A DNA stretch of 8,187 nt from JBHHYR01 sp046757585 (GCA_046757585.1 JBHHYR010000178.1:1-8187); one strand, 5' to 3'. Positions 1-7,133 are shown, counted from the stretch's first letter. Made by a program: numbers and translations. The notes: generated by a model from the letters alone, not told the origin.

Positions 1-420
1 AAGCGGGCCTTGCGCTGCGACAAGCTCACGCTTGCCACCCTGGCCGCAACCCTGCGCCTCTACCGAACTGCCCCCGATCTGCGAGCCGCGCTGCCGACGC
101 TGCGTTGGCTCACCCGCCCGCTGTCCGAATTGGAGGCGGTCGGCCGGGCTGCGCTGCCGTTGCTGCGTGCGGCGCTGGGTGACGGGTTCGTGGTGGAGTT
201 GGTCGACACGGAGTCCGAAATCGGGAGCGGCGCGCTGCCGCTGGCGACCGTGCGTACCAAAGCACTCAGCGTAACACACGCACGTCGAGGGCCCCAGGAC
301 ATCGCCCGTTTGTTTCGTGCCGCGGAGCCACCGATCATCGGGCGGATCCAGTCGGGCCGATTCTTGCTCGATCTGCGCGGCGCCTTCCGGGCCGACGAGC
401 TGGTCCCCAGAACACCGTAG
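1..420 (+). CDS. selA: L-seryl-tRNA(Sec) selenium transferase, C-terminal part (5' truncated by window edge)
   Basis: SelA is a PLP-dependent enzyme that converts Ser-tRNA(Sec) to Sec-tRNA(Sec) using selenophosphate, in the cytoplasm. The frame is open from base 1, so the gene begins upstream; 139 residues remain before the TAG at 418-420. The visible part matches the SelA small C-terminal domain: LRCDKLTLATLAATLRLY near residues 4-21, IGSGALP at 74-80, PIIGRI at 111-116 and GRFLLDLR at 119-126. The PLP-binding lysine and the large domain lie outside the window. A TTG at base 10 could be read as a start, but family similarity continues before it, so it is internal. The gene is followed 47 bp later by selB in the same direction, the classic selAB order, which strongly supports the call. 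Confidence 0.93.
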   Translation, partial: KRALRCDKLTLATLAATLRLYRTAPDLRAALPTLRWLTRPLSELEAVGRAALPLLRAALGDGFVVELVDTESEIGSGALPLATVRTKALSVTHARRGPQDIARLFRAAEPPIIGRIQSGRFLLDLRGAFRADELVPRTP

Positions 421-453
421 AGCTCCTGCCTGCCGCGCACCGTCCCGCAGGTG

Positions 454-459
454 TATACT
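454..459 (+). promoter_or_regulatory. Possible -10 element just before selB
   Basis: TATACT (5 of 6 to the TATAAT consensus) lies 8 bases before the selB ATG in the short selA-selB gap. A transcript starting 6-8 bases downstream would be essentially leaderless. No convincing -35 hexamer is found 16-18 bases upstream, so this may be chance. Read-through from selA remains the simplest way for selB to be expressed. Confidence 0.2.
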
Positions 460-467
460 TCATCGCC

Positions 468-2384
468 ATGCCGCACATCATCGGTACCGCCGGCCATATC
501 GACCATGGCAAGACGGCACTCATCCGGGCTCTGACCGGGCAAGACACGGATCGGCTCAAAGAGGAAAAGGAGCGCGGTATCTCGATCGACCTCGGGTTCG
601 CGTACATGGACCTGGCAGGCGGCGAACGTGTGGGGATCGTCGATGTGCCGGGGCACGAGCGGCTTATTCGCAACATGCTGGCCGGCGCCCATGGCATCGA
701 TTTGGTGCTCCTGGTTGTCGCGGCAGATGACGGGGTGATGCCGCAGACCGAAGAGCATCTCGACATTCTTCATCTGCTCGGGGCGGCGCATGGTGTCGTG
801 GCGGTCACTAAGACCGACCTCGTGAACACGGAACGGCTGGCGGCGGTGCAGGAGGAGGTGGAGATCCTGCTTGCCGGAACTACCCTGGAGGGATCGCCGG
901 TGATTCCGGTCTCGTCGGTTACGGGCGCGGGGCTGGACGCGTTGCGACGCGCCATCGAAGATCGCTTGGCTGGGTACGAGCGCCGCGCCCCGGCAGGCTA
1001 TTTCCGCCTTCCCGTGGATCGCGCCTTCGTCATGCGCGGGCATGGCACGGTGGTCACCGGCACTGCTGTCGCCGGTACTGTCGTGGCCGGCGACCTCGTG
1101 CGCGTTCTGCCGAGCGGCGAGGAAGCCCGCGTGCGTACCGTCCAGGTGCATGGGCGGGAGGTCGCGGAAGCAACCTGGGGGCAGCGCGTCGCGTTGAACC
1201 TTGCTGGAGTCGAGCGCACTGACGTGACGCGTGGCCACGTGATCTGCGATCCACGCCTGGATCGGGCCACGGACCGCTTTGATGCCAGGGTCGAGATCCG
1301 CCCTGCTGCCAGCCGGCCCGTCAAGAGCCACGAAACGGTACGCGTCTACCTTGGCACGGCGGAGGTGATCGGCAAGCTCGTGCTGCTGGATGGGCGGGAT
1401 CAGTTGCCACCGCGTGAATCGGCGTACGCTCAGCTGGTGCTACGGCAACCCGTGCACGCGCTCAGGGGCGACCCGTTCGTTCTGCGGAACCAAAGTGCCG
1501 AGCGGACAATCGGCGGCGGTGTGGTGGTCCATCCGTTCGCCCGGCGCCACCGGCGGGGCGAGCGACAGCTTCTGCCGCTGCTCGAGCGATTGCGTGCGGC
1601 CTCGAATCCCACGGAAGTGGTGGAGGCGTTGCTCGATCTGGAGCCGGCCTTCGCGGTGTCCCCCGGGTTCTTGGCGCAGGCCGGGGGCCTCCCGCTCGAT
1701 GCCGTGGGGACGGCGCTGCACGACGAACCGACCATCCGCGCGCTGCCCGACCCCGACAACGCAGCGGCTTGCACGACCAGCGAGAAGTGGGAGGCACTAC
1801 ACCGTGCCGTGGTCCACACGTTGGCTGCCTTCCACCAGCGGACGCCGCTGGCGCCGGGGATGGAGATGGAGTCGTTGCGCAGCCAGATCGCTCCGGACCT
1901 GTCGCCGAAGATCTTCCGGGCGGTGCTCGATGCGTTGGTCGCACAAGCTGTCATCGCGCGTGCGGAGAGCATCATTCGGCTGCCGTCGCATCGGGTGGCG
2001 CTGCGACGCGACGAGGAGCAGCTGGGTGCCCGGGCGGAAGCGCTCATCACCGCGGGAGGTTTCACGCCGCCGGATCTGAAGGAAATCGAGAGCCGACTCG
2101 CGGTCGGGCGCCAGCGACTGCCGGCCATCCTGCAGCAGTTGGAACGGGAAGGGCGCGTCGCGAAGATCGCCGAGGGACTGTATTTTGGCCGTGCGCCGCT
2201 GGCACAGGCCCGCACGCTGCTCCGAGACTATATCGAGTCGCACGGCGACATCAGCGCCGCCACCTTTCGCGACTTGCTCGGCGCCAGCAGGAAATTCAGC
2301 ATCGCCCTTCTCGATTACTTCGACCGCACGGGTTTCACCCTGCGAGTCGGCGACGTGCGCAAGCTGCGGGCCTCGTCGCGGTAA
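468..2384 (+). CDS. selB: Selenocysteine-specific translation elongation factor SelB
   Basis: SelB is a GTPase that binds Sec-tRNA(Sec) and the SECIS hairpin of selenoprotein mRNAs and delivers selenocysteine to the ribosome at UGA. The 638-residue length fits the family (about 610-640). GTPase motifs are intact: P-loop GHIDHGKT at 9-16, DVPGHE at 59-64, TKTD at 114-117 and SSVTGAG at 149-155. Beta-barrel domains II and III follow at roughly 178-355. Four winged-helix modules fill about 366-635. The last is the SECIS-binding one, with the hallmark SRKFSIALLDYFDRTGFTL at 607-625. The ATG at 468 is chosen because the conserved N-terminus (HIIGTAGHIDHGK) begins at once; no strong ribosome-binding site precedes it. 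Co-transcription with selA is likely. All key residues I checked are present. Confidence 0.97.
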   Translation: MPHIIGTAGHIDHGKTALIRALTGQDTDRLKEEKERGISIDLGFAYMDLAGGERVGIVDVPGHERLIRNMLAGAHGIDLVLLVVAADDGVMPQTEEHLDILHLLGAAHGVVAVTKTDLVNTERLAAVQEEVEILLAGTTLEGSPVIPVSSVTGAGLDALRRAIEDRLAGYERRAPAGYFRLPVDRAFVMRGHGTVVTGTAVAGTVVAGDLVRVLPSGEEARVRTVQVHGREVAEATWGQRVALNLAGVERTDVTRGHVICDPRLDRATDRFDARVEIRPAASRPVKSHETVRVYLGTAEVIGKLVLLDGRDQLPPRESAYAQLVLRQPVHALRGDPFVLRNQSAERTIGGGVVVHPFARRHRRGERQLLPLLERLRAASNPTEVVEALLDLEPAFAVSPGFLAQAGGLPLDAVGTALHDEPTIRALPDPDNAAACTTSEKWEALHRAVVHTLAAFHQRTPLAPGMEMESLRSQIAPDLSPKIFRAVLDALVAQAVIARAESIIRLPSHRVALRRDEEQLGARAEALITAGGFTPPDLKEIESRLAVGRQRLPAILQQLEREGRVAKIAEGLYFGRAPLAQARTLLRDYIESHGDISAATFRDLLGASRKFSIALLDYFDRTGFTLRVGDVRKLRASSR

Positions 2385-2430
2385 GCGCACGCGCCACCAC
2401 GTCCGACACGTAGCGGCGTACGCGGCGGGG

Positions 2431-2483
2431 GTGCCGCTGCATGCTGCGTTGCTCGACTTCGCTCAGGGTCGACGCAGCGGCAC
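2431..2483. repeat. REP-like inverted repeat between convergent genes; possible bidirectional terminator
   Basis: The ten-base arms GTGCCGCTGC (2431-2440) and GCAGCGGCAC (2474-2483) are perfect inverted copies. An alternative inner fold pairs GCTGCGT (2443-2449) with ACGCAGC (2472-2478) and CGAC (2454-2457) with GTCG (2468-2471). The internal segment CGACTTCGCTCAGGGTCG resembles the TTCGCTCAGG-type palindromic elements scattered through many environmental GC-rich genomes. It occupies the 121-bp gap where selB and the minus-strand lipoprotein gene converge, so it could end transcription from either side. No T-tract follows either arm, so a classical Rho-independent terminator is not supported. 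Confidence 0.55.
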
Positions 2484-2505
2484 CAGCGCGCCGCCGGCCG
2501 CGATA

Positions 2506-3147
2506 TCAAATCGGCTCGTGCGGCTGGTGTGCCTGTCTCGGCGGCGCGTGGCGCCGCGACTGCCGCATTTCCGTCTCCCATTTGTGGAAACCCTGGCGGT
2601 CCCAGAGCGCGATAGCCGTACCCACCAGCTTGCGGCCACCGGCCTCCGTCTCGCCCCAGATGAAACGCAAGGAGTAGAGACTGTGGTCATCCTTCCAACC
2701 GTAAATCTCGTGCAGACGACCGCGCTTATCACGCTCGCGTACGCCGCTGAGACTCGGGCGGCCGTAGCGGTCGATGAGGGCGTTCAACGCGTCCCACGCG
2801 TTGGCGAGCACGGCCTGTTCGTACGACACTGAGATGACGTGATCGTGACTCAGGTACAGGGCCAGATGGCGCAAGTCGCGGCTGGGCTCCGTTGCGGCGT
2901 TGCACACCTGGAAGCCCGCGGCATTCTCGTGGCAAGTGAGGCGGCCGAGTGTTCGTTCAGCCTGAGAGCGGCTCATGCCGAGTGAGACGCCCGCGACGCG
3001 CCGGGGCAGCGCCGTGTGACGGGCTGCCGTGGGCCCAACGGTAACCGGCGGAGGCGATGCTTCCCGAGGTGTCGGCTGCTGCGCGGGCGCGCCGCTGCGA
3101 CACCCCCAGGCGAGAAGCGGCAGCATCACACAGACCACGTGCTTCAT
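2506..3147 (-). CDS. Putative lipoprotein of unknown function
   Basis: I do not recognise this 213-residue protein. The open frame extends upstream to 3270, but the ATG at 3147 is preferred because it begins a convincing export signal: a short charged start (MKH), a hydrophobic stretch at 4-13 and a near-lipobox LLAWGC with Cys16. The -3 position is Ala rather than the usual Leu, so lipidation is likely but not certain. A Pro/Thr/Ala-rich linker follows (about 20-50), then a small folded domain opening with GVSLGMSRSQAERTLG (54-69), the pattern seen in small BamE-like or periplasmic alpha/beta modules. Cys72 and Cys82 flank a short loop and could form a disulfide in the periplasm. The tail (about 196-213) is rich in Arg, His and Pro. 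Similarity to a known family is not established. It lies downstream of asnS on the same strand, separated by 258 bp of repeat-bearing DNA, so it probably has its own expression signals. Confidence 0.7.
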   Translation of the reverse strand: MKHVVCVMLPLLAWGCRSGAPAQQPTPREASPPPVTVGPTAARHTALPRRVAGVSLGMSRSQAERTLGRLTCHENAAGFQVCNAATEPSRDLRHLALYLSHDHVISVSYEQAVLANAWDALNALIDRYGRPSLSGVRERDKRGRLHEIYGWKDDHSLYSLRFIWGETEAGGRKLVGTAIALWDRQGFHKWETEMRQSRRHAPPRQAHQPHEPI

Positions 3148-3405
3148 CCGGTTGCTCGTGCGCGCATCCGACACCGCCGCCAACCTACCAAGAAACAAAC
3201 GGGGGACCTGTATCGCTGCCTCCCCCTCTGTTGAGCGGGACCGAGTTCTCGCTGCTTCCCCCTTTGACAAAGGGGGACTGAGGGGGATTTTGCGACGCGC
3301 CCTTGAATCCCCCCTCGTTTGCGAAAGCAGGGGAGCCCTCGGTGCAGCGCGTGTGTTTCCCGCGCGAAGTTCCTGTTCGATCTCCCATTTATTTTCTGAT
3401 CAAGG
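3148..3405. other. Intergenic region between asnS and the lipoprotein gene
   Basis: These 258 bases separate two minus-strand genes. They hold the three-hairpin repeat at 3258-3333 and a short stem GCGCG (3347-3351) with CGCGC (3361-3365). Open frames crossing this stretch translate to peptides such as NPPQSPFVKGG and PPSFAKAGEP. These are typical by-products of dispersed C-rich palindromes rather than real proteins. I see no clear promoter for the lipoprotein gene. Confidence 0.6.
3258..3333. repeat. Dispersed palindromic repeat with three hairpins
   Basis: There are three stems in 76 bases. First, CCCCCTTT (3258-3265) pairs with AAAGGGGG (3269-3276) around a GAC loop. Second, GGGGGATT (3282-3289) pairs with AATCCCCC (3306-3313). 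Third, CCCCT (3311-3315) pairs with AGGGG (3329-3333) and an inner TTT (3318-3320) pairs with AAA (3324-3326), with a two-base mismatch between them. Stems two and three share 3311-3313, so they would compete or partly unwind. The combination of a CCCCCTTTG-CAAAGGGGG palindrome followed by ACTGAGGGGGATTT is a familiar dispersed intergenic repeat in several bacterial phyla. It sits downstream of asnS and may act as a 3'-end stabiliser or weak terminator. Confidence 0.7.
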
Positions 3406-4698
3406 CTACGGTCGCAGGCGCTCCAATAGGCGCGGAAACGGAATCGTCTCCCGGACATGGTGCAGGCCGCACAGCCACGCCACAACCCGTTCGATGCCCA
3501 TGCCGAAACCGGCGTGCGGCACGGAGCCGTAGCGCCGCAGATCGAGATACCACGTGAAGGCTTCTTCGGGCAGCCGGTGCGCCGCGAGTGTCCGCTCGAG
3601 GGTGGCGAGATCGTCCTCTCGCTGGCCGCCGCCAATGATCTCCCCGTATCCATCGGACGCCAGCACGTCCACACACAGTGCCACGCGGGAATCGGCCGGG
3701 TCGCCTTTCATGTAGAATGCCTTGCACTGCGCCGGGTAGCGGTGGACCATAACCGGCCGATCGAAGGCGTGGGACAACGCGGTTTCCTCGTCGCCCCCGA
3801 AGTCCGCACCCCACTCGATCCCGAAACCCTTCTGCCGCAGCAGCGCGATGGCCTCGGCGTAGGTGATGCGCGGGAACGGTTTTCGAACCTGCTCGAGGGT
3901 CACTGGATCACGCTCGAGCACCTCGAATTCCGTGCGCCGCTCGCGCACTGTGCGCTGCACGACGTACTCGAGGAAGTCTTCGGCGAGGTCCATCACGCCG
4001 TCGAGATCCAGGTAGGCGACCTCCGGCTCGATCATCCAGAACTCGGTCAGGTGCCGGCGCGTCTTGGACTTCTCGGCGCGAAAGGTGGGCCCGAAACAGT
4101 ACACCCTGCCGAACGCCGCAGCGCCTGCTTCAGCGTAGAGCTGGCCGCTCTGCGTCAGATACGCCCGTTCACCGAAGTAGTCCGTGGCGAACAGCGTCGT
4201 CGTACCCTCGCACGCTGCCGGCGTGAAGATCGGGGCGTCGAGCAGCGTGAACCCTCTCTGGTCGAAGTAGTCACGACAGGCGCGGCTGATCGCGCTGCGG
4301 ATGCGCAAGATGGCGTGCTGCCGTGCGGACCGCAGCCACAGGTGCCGGTGATCGAGGAGGAAGGCGATCCCATGCTCCTTCGGCGTGATGGGATACGGGT
4401 CCGCCGCATGCACAACCTGCAGGTCTGTGACGCTGAGCTCATAGCCGAGTGGTGCTCGGCGGTCGGCGTGGACGGTCCCGGTGACGATCAGTGATGACTC
4501 CTGCGAGAGATGGTCGGCGAGCGCGAACTGCTCCGGTGGCACATCATTCTTGAACACCACGCATTGGAGCACGCCGGTGCCGTCACGGACCTGCAGAAAA
4601 TGCAGCTTGCCGCTGGAGCGCTTGTTGTATAGCCAGCCCTTCACCGTGGTTTCTTGCCCAGTGTGCTGGGCAATGTCCGCGATGTACACCCACGGCAT
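3406..4698 (-). CDS. asnS: Asparagine--tRNA ligase (AsnRS)
   Basis: This class IIb synthetase charges tRNA(Asn) with asparagine using ATP, in the cytoplasm. Its 430 residues match short AsnRS proteins. An N-terminal anticodon-binding OB fold (VKGWLYNKRSSGKLHFLQVRDG, split around 19-40) runs to about residue 98. The catalytic core carries motif 2 starting FRAEKSKTRRHL at 206-217 and continuing to EFWMIEPE (219-226), then GEIIGGGQRE (352-361) and motif 3 GFGMGIERVVAWL (397-409). The motif 2 residues EKSKTRRHLTEFWMIEPE fit AsnRS rather than AspRS, which has different residues there. The start ATG at 4698 has an AGGT ribosome-binding site about six bases upstream. It lies 41 bp after the DUF2333 gene and is probably the last gene of the rarA operon. 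It is the only aminoacyl-tRNA synthetase gene in the window, and its presence implies direct Asn-tRNA charging. Confidence 0.96.
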   Translation of the reverse strand: MPWVYIADIAQHTGQETTVKGWLYNKRSSGKLHFLQVRDGTGVLQCVVFKNDVPPEQFALADHLSQESSLIVTGTVHADRRAPLGYELSVTDLQVVHAADPYPITPKEHGIAFLLDHRHLWLRSARQHAILRIRSAISRACRDYFDQRGFTLLDAPIFTPAACEGTTTLFATDYFGERAYLTQSGQLYAEAGAAAFGRVYCFGPTFRAEKSKTRRHLTEFWMIEPEVAYLDLDGVMDLAEDFLEYVVQRTVRERRTEFEVLERDPVTLEQVRKPFPRITYAEAIALLRQKGFGIEWGADFGGDEETALSHAFDRPVMVHRYPAQCKAFYMKGDPADSRVALCVDVLASDGYGEIIGGGQREDDLATLERTLAAHRLPEEAFTWYLDLRRYGSVPHAGFGMGIERVVAWLCGLHHVRETIPFPRLLERLRP

Positions 4699-4739
4699 GT
4701 TCGACCTGCGTGCGGCTGTCCGGGCCCCGCGGCAGCGCG

Positions 4740-5681
4740 CTACTTCTCGAGTTCCTCCCGGATCGAATACATCTTCTGTCGCGCCTCGGTAATATACGCA
4801 TCGACGTTGCGGCGGTGATTCGCGAACAGCCCGGCGGGGCTCCCGTTGAGGACGATCAGTGGTTTGAGCACGGTGGCGGCGCCCAACGCGGAAGACACCT
4901 CGCCGAACAGCGTCCGAATGACCGGCTTGTTCTGAAACTCGTGCTGGTACTCCCGCGCGACGGCCTGCACCAGATGATACATCACGTGCGCGAAGCCCTG
5001 CGCGCGGTAGAAGTCATCGTCCGTGCGCCAGACGCTTTCATCCAAGTGATACAGGCTCGCGTGGGCACTGCCGAGGAGATCACCCCAGGCCTGAAAGAGC
5101 CGGATCAGCTCGACGTTGCGTTGATTGATCGGCCGCGACGTCTGTGGTGTGGCTTTGAGCCCCGCGATGTATGCCTTCAGATGCGCGACGCCGCTGCGGA
5201 ACTTCCCTTCTGCGGACGGCAGCCAGAACTTGCGGGCATCGTTGCGAAACGCGGTATCGGCCTGGACGAGGTTGGGATCAAACTCGTTGCTGGAGACCTT
5301 GGTCAGGTGGTCCTTGAACACCCGCACGCTTTCGCGCAGCGCCTGGATGATGCCGAGCTGGCGGCTGGCGTTGTTGTCTGCCCACAGGCCTGGTCCCCAG
5401 AGCACGAAATCGTTCGGCCGCCACCCGGTCAAGCCATCGAGCTCGTGCTCCATGATGGCGATCACGGTGGCGGCAAACACTTCTCCGGGCACAATCGGCG
5501 TGCCCGGCGGAAACCGCGTTCCGACGTCAAACGCCAAGACGTCGTGGTGCTTCTGGCTGAAGTGCAGTACCACCGGACCCGTCACGAAGACCACGACAAC
5601 GACAATGGCCGTCGCCGCCAGCCACCAACGGCTCCGCCCGTTCGCCGGCTCAGCCATGCATTTGCCCCGCCTGACCGTCAC
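4740..5681 (-). CDS. DUF2333-type inner membrane protein
   Basis: This is a 313-residue protein of unknown function. A single strong membrane segment (about 19-40, with a run of valines at 27-32) follows a positively charged N-terminus, so the rest is probably periplasmic. The body resembles the DUF2333 family as I remember it. The diagnostic regions are LDGLTGWRPNDFVLWGPG (81-98), then LWADNNASRQLGIIQALRES (99-118), and later FWLPSAEGKFRSGVAHLKAY (152-171). The C-terminal half is helical. The GTG at 5681 lies 3 bp after the rarA stop with AGGA eight bases upstream, suggesting translational coupling. An ATG at 5657 with AGGCGGGG before it is a good alternative and would give 305 residues with the same membrane segment. 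No catalytic residues are evident. Family assignment is by recall of motifs, without a profile search. Confidence 0.8.
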   Translation of the reverse strand: MTVRRGKCMAEPANGRSRWWLAATAIVVVVVFVTGPVVLHFSQKHHDVLAFDVGTRFPPGTPIVPGEVFAATVIAIMEHELDGLTGWRPNDFVLWGPGLWADNNASRQLGIIQALRESVRVFKDHLTKVSSNEFDPNLVQADTAFRNDARKFWLPSAEGKFRSGVAHLKAYIAGLKATPQTSRPINQRNVELIRLFQAWGDLLGSAHASLYHLDESVWRTDDDFYRAQGFAHVMYHLVQAVAREYQHEFQNKPVIRTLFGEVSSALGAATVLKPLIVLNGSPAGLFANHRRNVDAYITEARQKMYSIREELEK

Positions 5682-5684
5682 ATG

Positions 5685-7103
5685 TCATTTCCTGCCCTTT
5701 CCTGCATCCGCGTTGGGGAGGGGGTGAGCTCCGCGGTCGGTGCGCTGGTCCCCGCCAGTCCGTACCTGGCGAATCCGTTCGAGCCGCTGCTTGATGTCCC
5801 GCTCTTCGCCCATTTCCGAAGGTTCGTAATAGCGCCGATCCTTGAGTTTGTCAGGCAAGTGCTGCTGCGCGACGAGATGTCCCTCATAGTCGTGTGCGTA
5901 CTTATACTCGCGCCCGTAGCCCAAGCTCTTCATCAGAGGCGTCGGTGCGTTTCGCAGGTGCAGCGGCACCGGCAGGGCGCCGTGCGCTTTCACGTCGGCG
6001 GTCGCGGCCAGCATCGCCTTGTACGAGGCATTCGATTTCGGCGCCGTGGCGAGGTAGGTCACGGCCTGCGCCAGCGGAATCCGCCCTTCGGGCAGCCCGA
6101 CGAAATGAAAGGCGTCCTTGGCGGCCACTGCAACCTGCAACGCGCGGGGATCGGCGTTGCCGATGTCTTCGGCGGCGAAGATGATCATGCGGCGGGCGAT
6201 GAACAAGGGGTCTTCCCCCGCGTCGATCATGCGGATCATCCAGTACACGGCTGCGTCCGGATCGCTGTCGCGCAGACTCTTGATGAACGCCGAGATCACG
6301 TTGTAGTGCTCCTCGCCCGCTTTGTCGTAGAGCAGGGCGCGGTGCTGAGCCGCTTCTTCCGCCAGTGGCAGATCGATCCGGACGACCCCTTTGGTGCTCG
6401 CCAGGTCGGCGGCCGCTTCGAGCGCGTTGAGGCCGAGCCGCGCATCGCCGCGGGCATGCTGCGCGAGGAACTCCAGAGCCTGCGGCTCGACTGCCACGCC
6501 GCGCTCACCCAGGCCGCGTTCGCGGTCCGCCACTGCGCGCTCGAGCAGCGCTTTGACAGCCGCCAGTGGCAGGGGCTCGAGGACCAGCACGGACGAGCGT
6601 GACAGCAGCGGTGCGATCACTTCGAACGAAGGGTTCTCGGTGGTGGCCCCGATCAGCGTGACCGTGCCGTCTTCGACGTAGGGCAGAAACGCGTCCTGTT
6701 GCGCCTTGTTGAAGCGGTGAATCTCATCGACGAACAAGATGGTGCGGCGGCGGTGCAGTGCCCATTGCTCCTTCGCGTCCTCGATGATTTCGCGCAACTC
6801 GCGGACCCCCGACAGCACCGCTGAAAAGTGCACGAAATACGCCTCCGTCGAGCGCGCGATGAGCAGCGCCAGCGTCGTCTTGCCGCTGCCGGGTGGGCCC
6901 CACAAGATGAGGGAATGGAGCCGATGCCCCTCGACCATTTCACGCACCAGCCGGCCGGGTGCGATCAAGTGTGTCTGGCCTACGAACTCCTCCAGCGTAC
7001 GCGGGCGCATGCGGTCAGCCAGCGGCGCCTCCCGCTGCCGCACGCGTTCGGCGTGCGCCGCAAACAAATCGGCTCCCCGCCGCGCTGGCGTCCGTCTGGG
7101 CAT
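5685..7103 (-). CDS. rarA: Replication-associated recombination protein A (RarA/MgsA), AAA+ ATPase
   Basis: RarA is a clamp-loader-like AAA+ ATPase (relative of eukaryotic WRNIP1/Mgs1) that acts at stalled replication forks and interacts with SSB. The 472 residues are close to the family length (about 450). Seen in order are Walker A GPPGSGKTT at 69-77, Walker B ILFVDEIHRF at 122-131, sensor 1 GATTENPSF at 152-160, the arginine finger in LLSRSSV at 166-172, and sensor 2 GDARLGLNALE at 219-229. The C-terminal tetramerisation region (about 265-425) includes YWMIRMIDAGEDPLFIARRM and KSNASYKA. The last 25 or so residues are a polar, family-variable tail. The ATG at 7103 has an AGGT about eight bases upstream. 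It is the first gene of a minus-strand group with the DUF2333 gene and asnS. A 6-bp hairpin lies 15 bases before the start. Confidence 0.97.
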   Translation of the reverse strand: MPRRTPARRGADLFAAHAERVRQREAPLADRMRPRTLEEFVGQTHLIAPGRLVREMVEGHRLHSLILWGPPGSGKTTLALLIARSTEAYFVHFSAVLSGVRELREIIEDAKEQWALHRRRTILFVDEIHRFNKAQQDAFLPYVEDGTVTLIGATTENPSFEVIAPLLSRSSVLVLEPLPLAAVKALLERAVADRERGLGERGVAVEPQALEFLAQHARGDARLGLNALEAAADLASTKGVVRIDLPLAEEAAQHRALLYDKAGEEHYNVISAFIKSLRDSDPDAAVYWMIRMIDAGEDPLFIARRMIIFAAEDIGNADPRALQVAVAAKDAFHFVGLPEGRIPLAQAVTYLATAPKSNASYKAMLAATADVKAHGALPVPLHLRNAPTPLMKSLGYGREYKYAHDYEGHLVAQQHLPDKLKDRRYYEPSEMGEERDIKQRLERIRQVRTGGDQRTDRGAHPLPNADAGKGRK

Positions 7104-7118
7104 ACGTAATACCTAGCA

Positions 7119-7133
7119 CACGGGTCCCCCGTG
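7119..7133. repeat. Short perfect hairpin before rarA
   Basis: CACGGG (7119-7124) and CCCGTG (7128-7133) are perfect inverted copies with a three-base loop. If transcription begins upstream, this stem would lie in the rarA leader about 15 bases before its ATG. It could equally be a small operator or chance in GC-rich DNA. Confidence 0.35.

Noticed and set aside
60..1331. 423-residue open frame on the minus strand opposite selA/selB
   Set aside because: It is wholly antisense to two well-supported genes and has no recognisable motif; long antisense frames are expected in GC-rich codon-biased DNA.
2385..2508. Possible selenocysteine read-through of the TGA ending the lipoprotein gene, given selAB nearby
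   Set aside because: The in-frame extension runs straight into the REP-like repeat and then antisense to selB, with Arg/Ala-rich low-information sequence and no conserved context around the TGA.
3144..3674. Small frames across the asnS downstream region, both strands
   Set aside because: Their peptides derive from the hairpin repeat and from asnS in other frames.
3457..4494. 345-residue plus-strand frame opposite asnS
   Set aside because: It is antisense to a complete AsnRS with all catalytic motifs, with no independent support.
4710..6602. 630-residue open frame on the plus strand opposite the DUF2333 gene and rarA
   Set aside because: It spans two genuine genes in antisense, including their junction, and shows no domain pattern; it is a GC-composition shadow.
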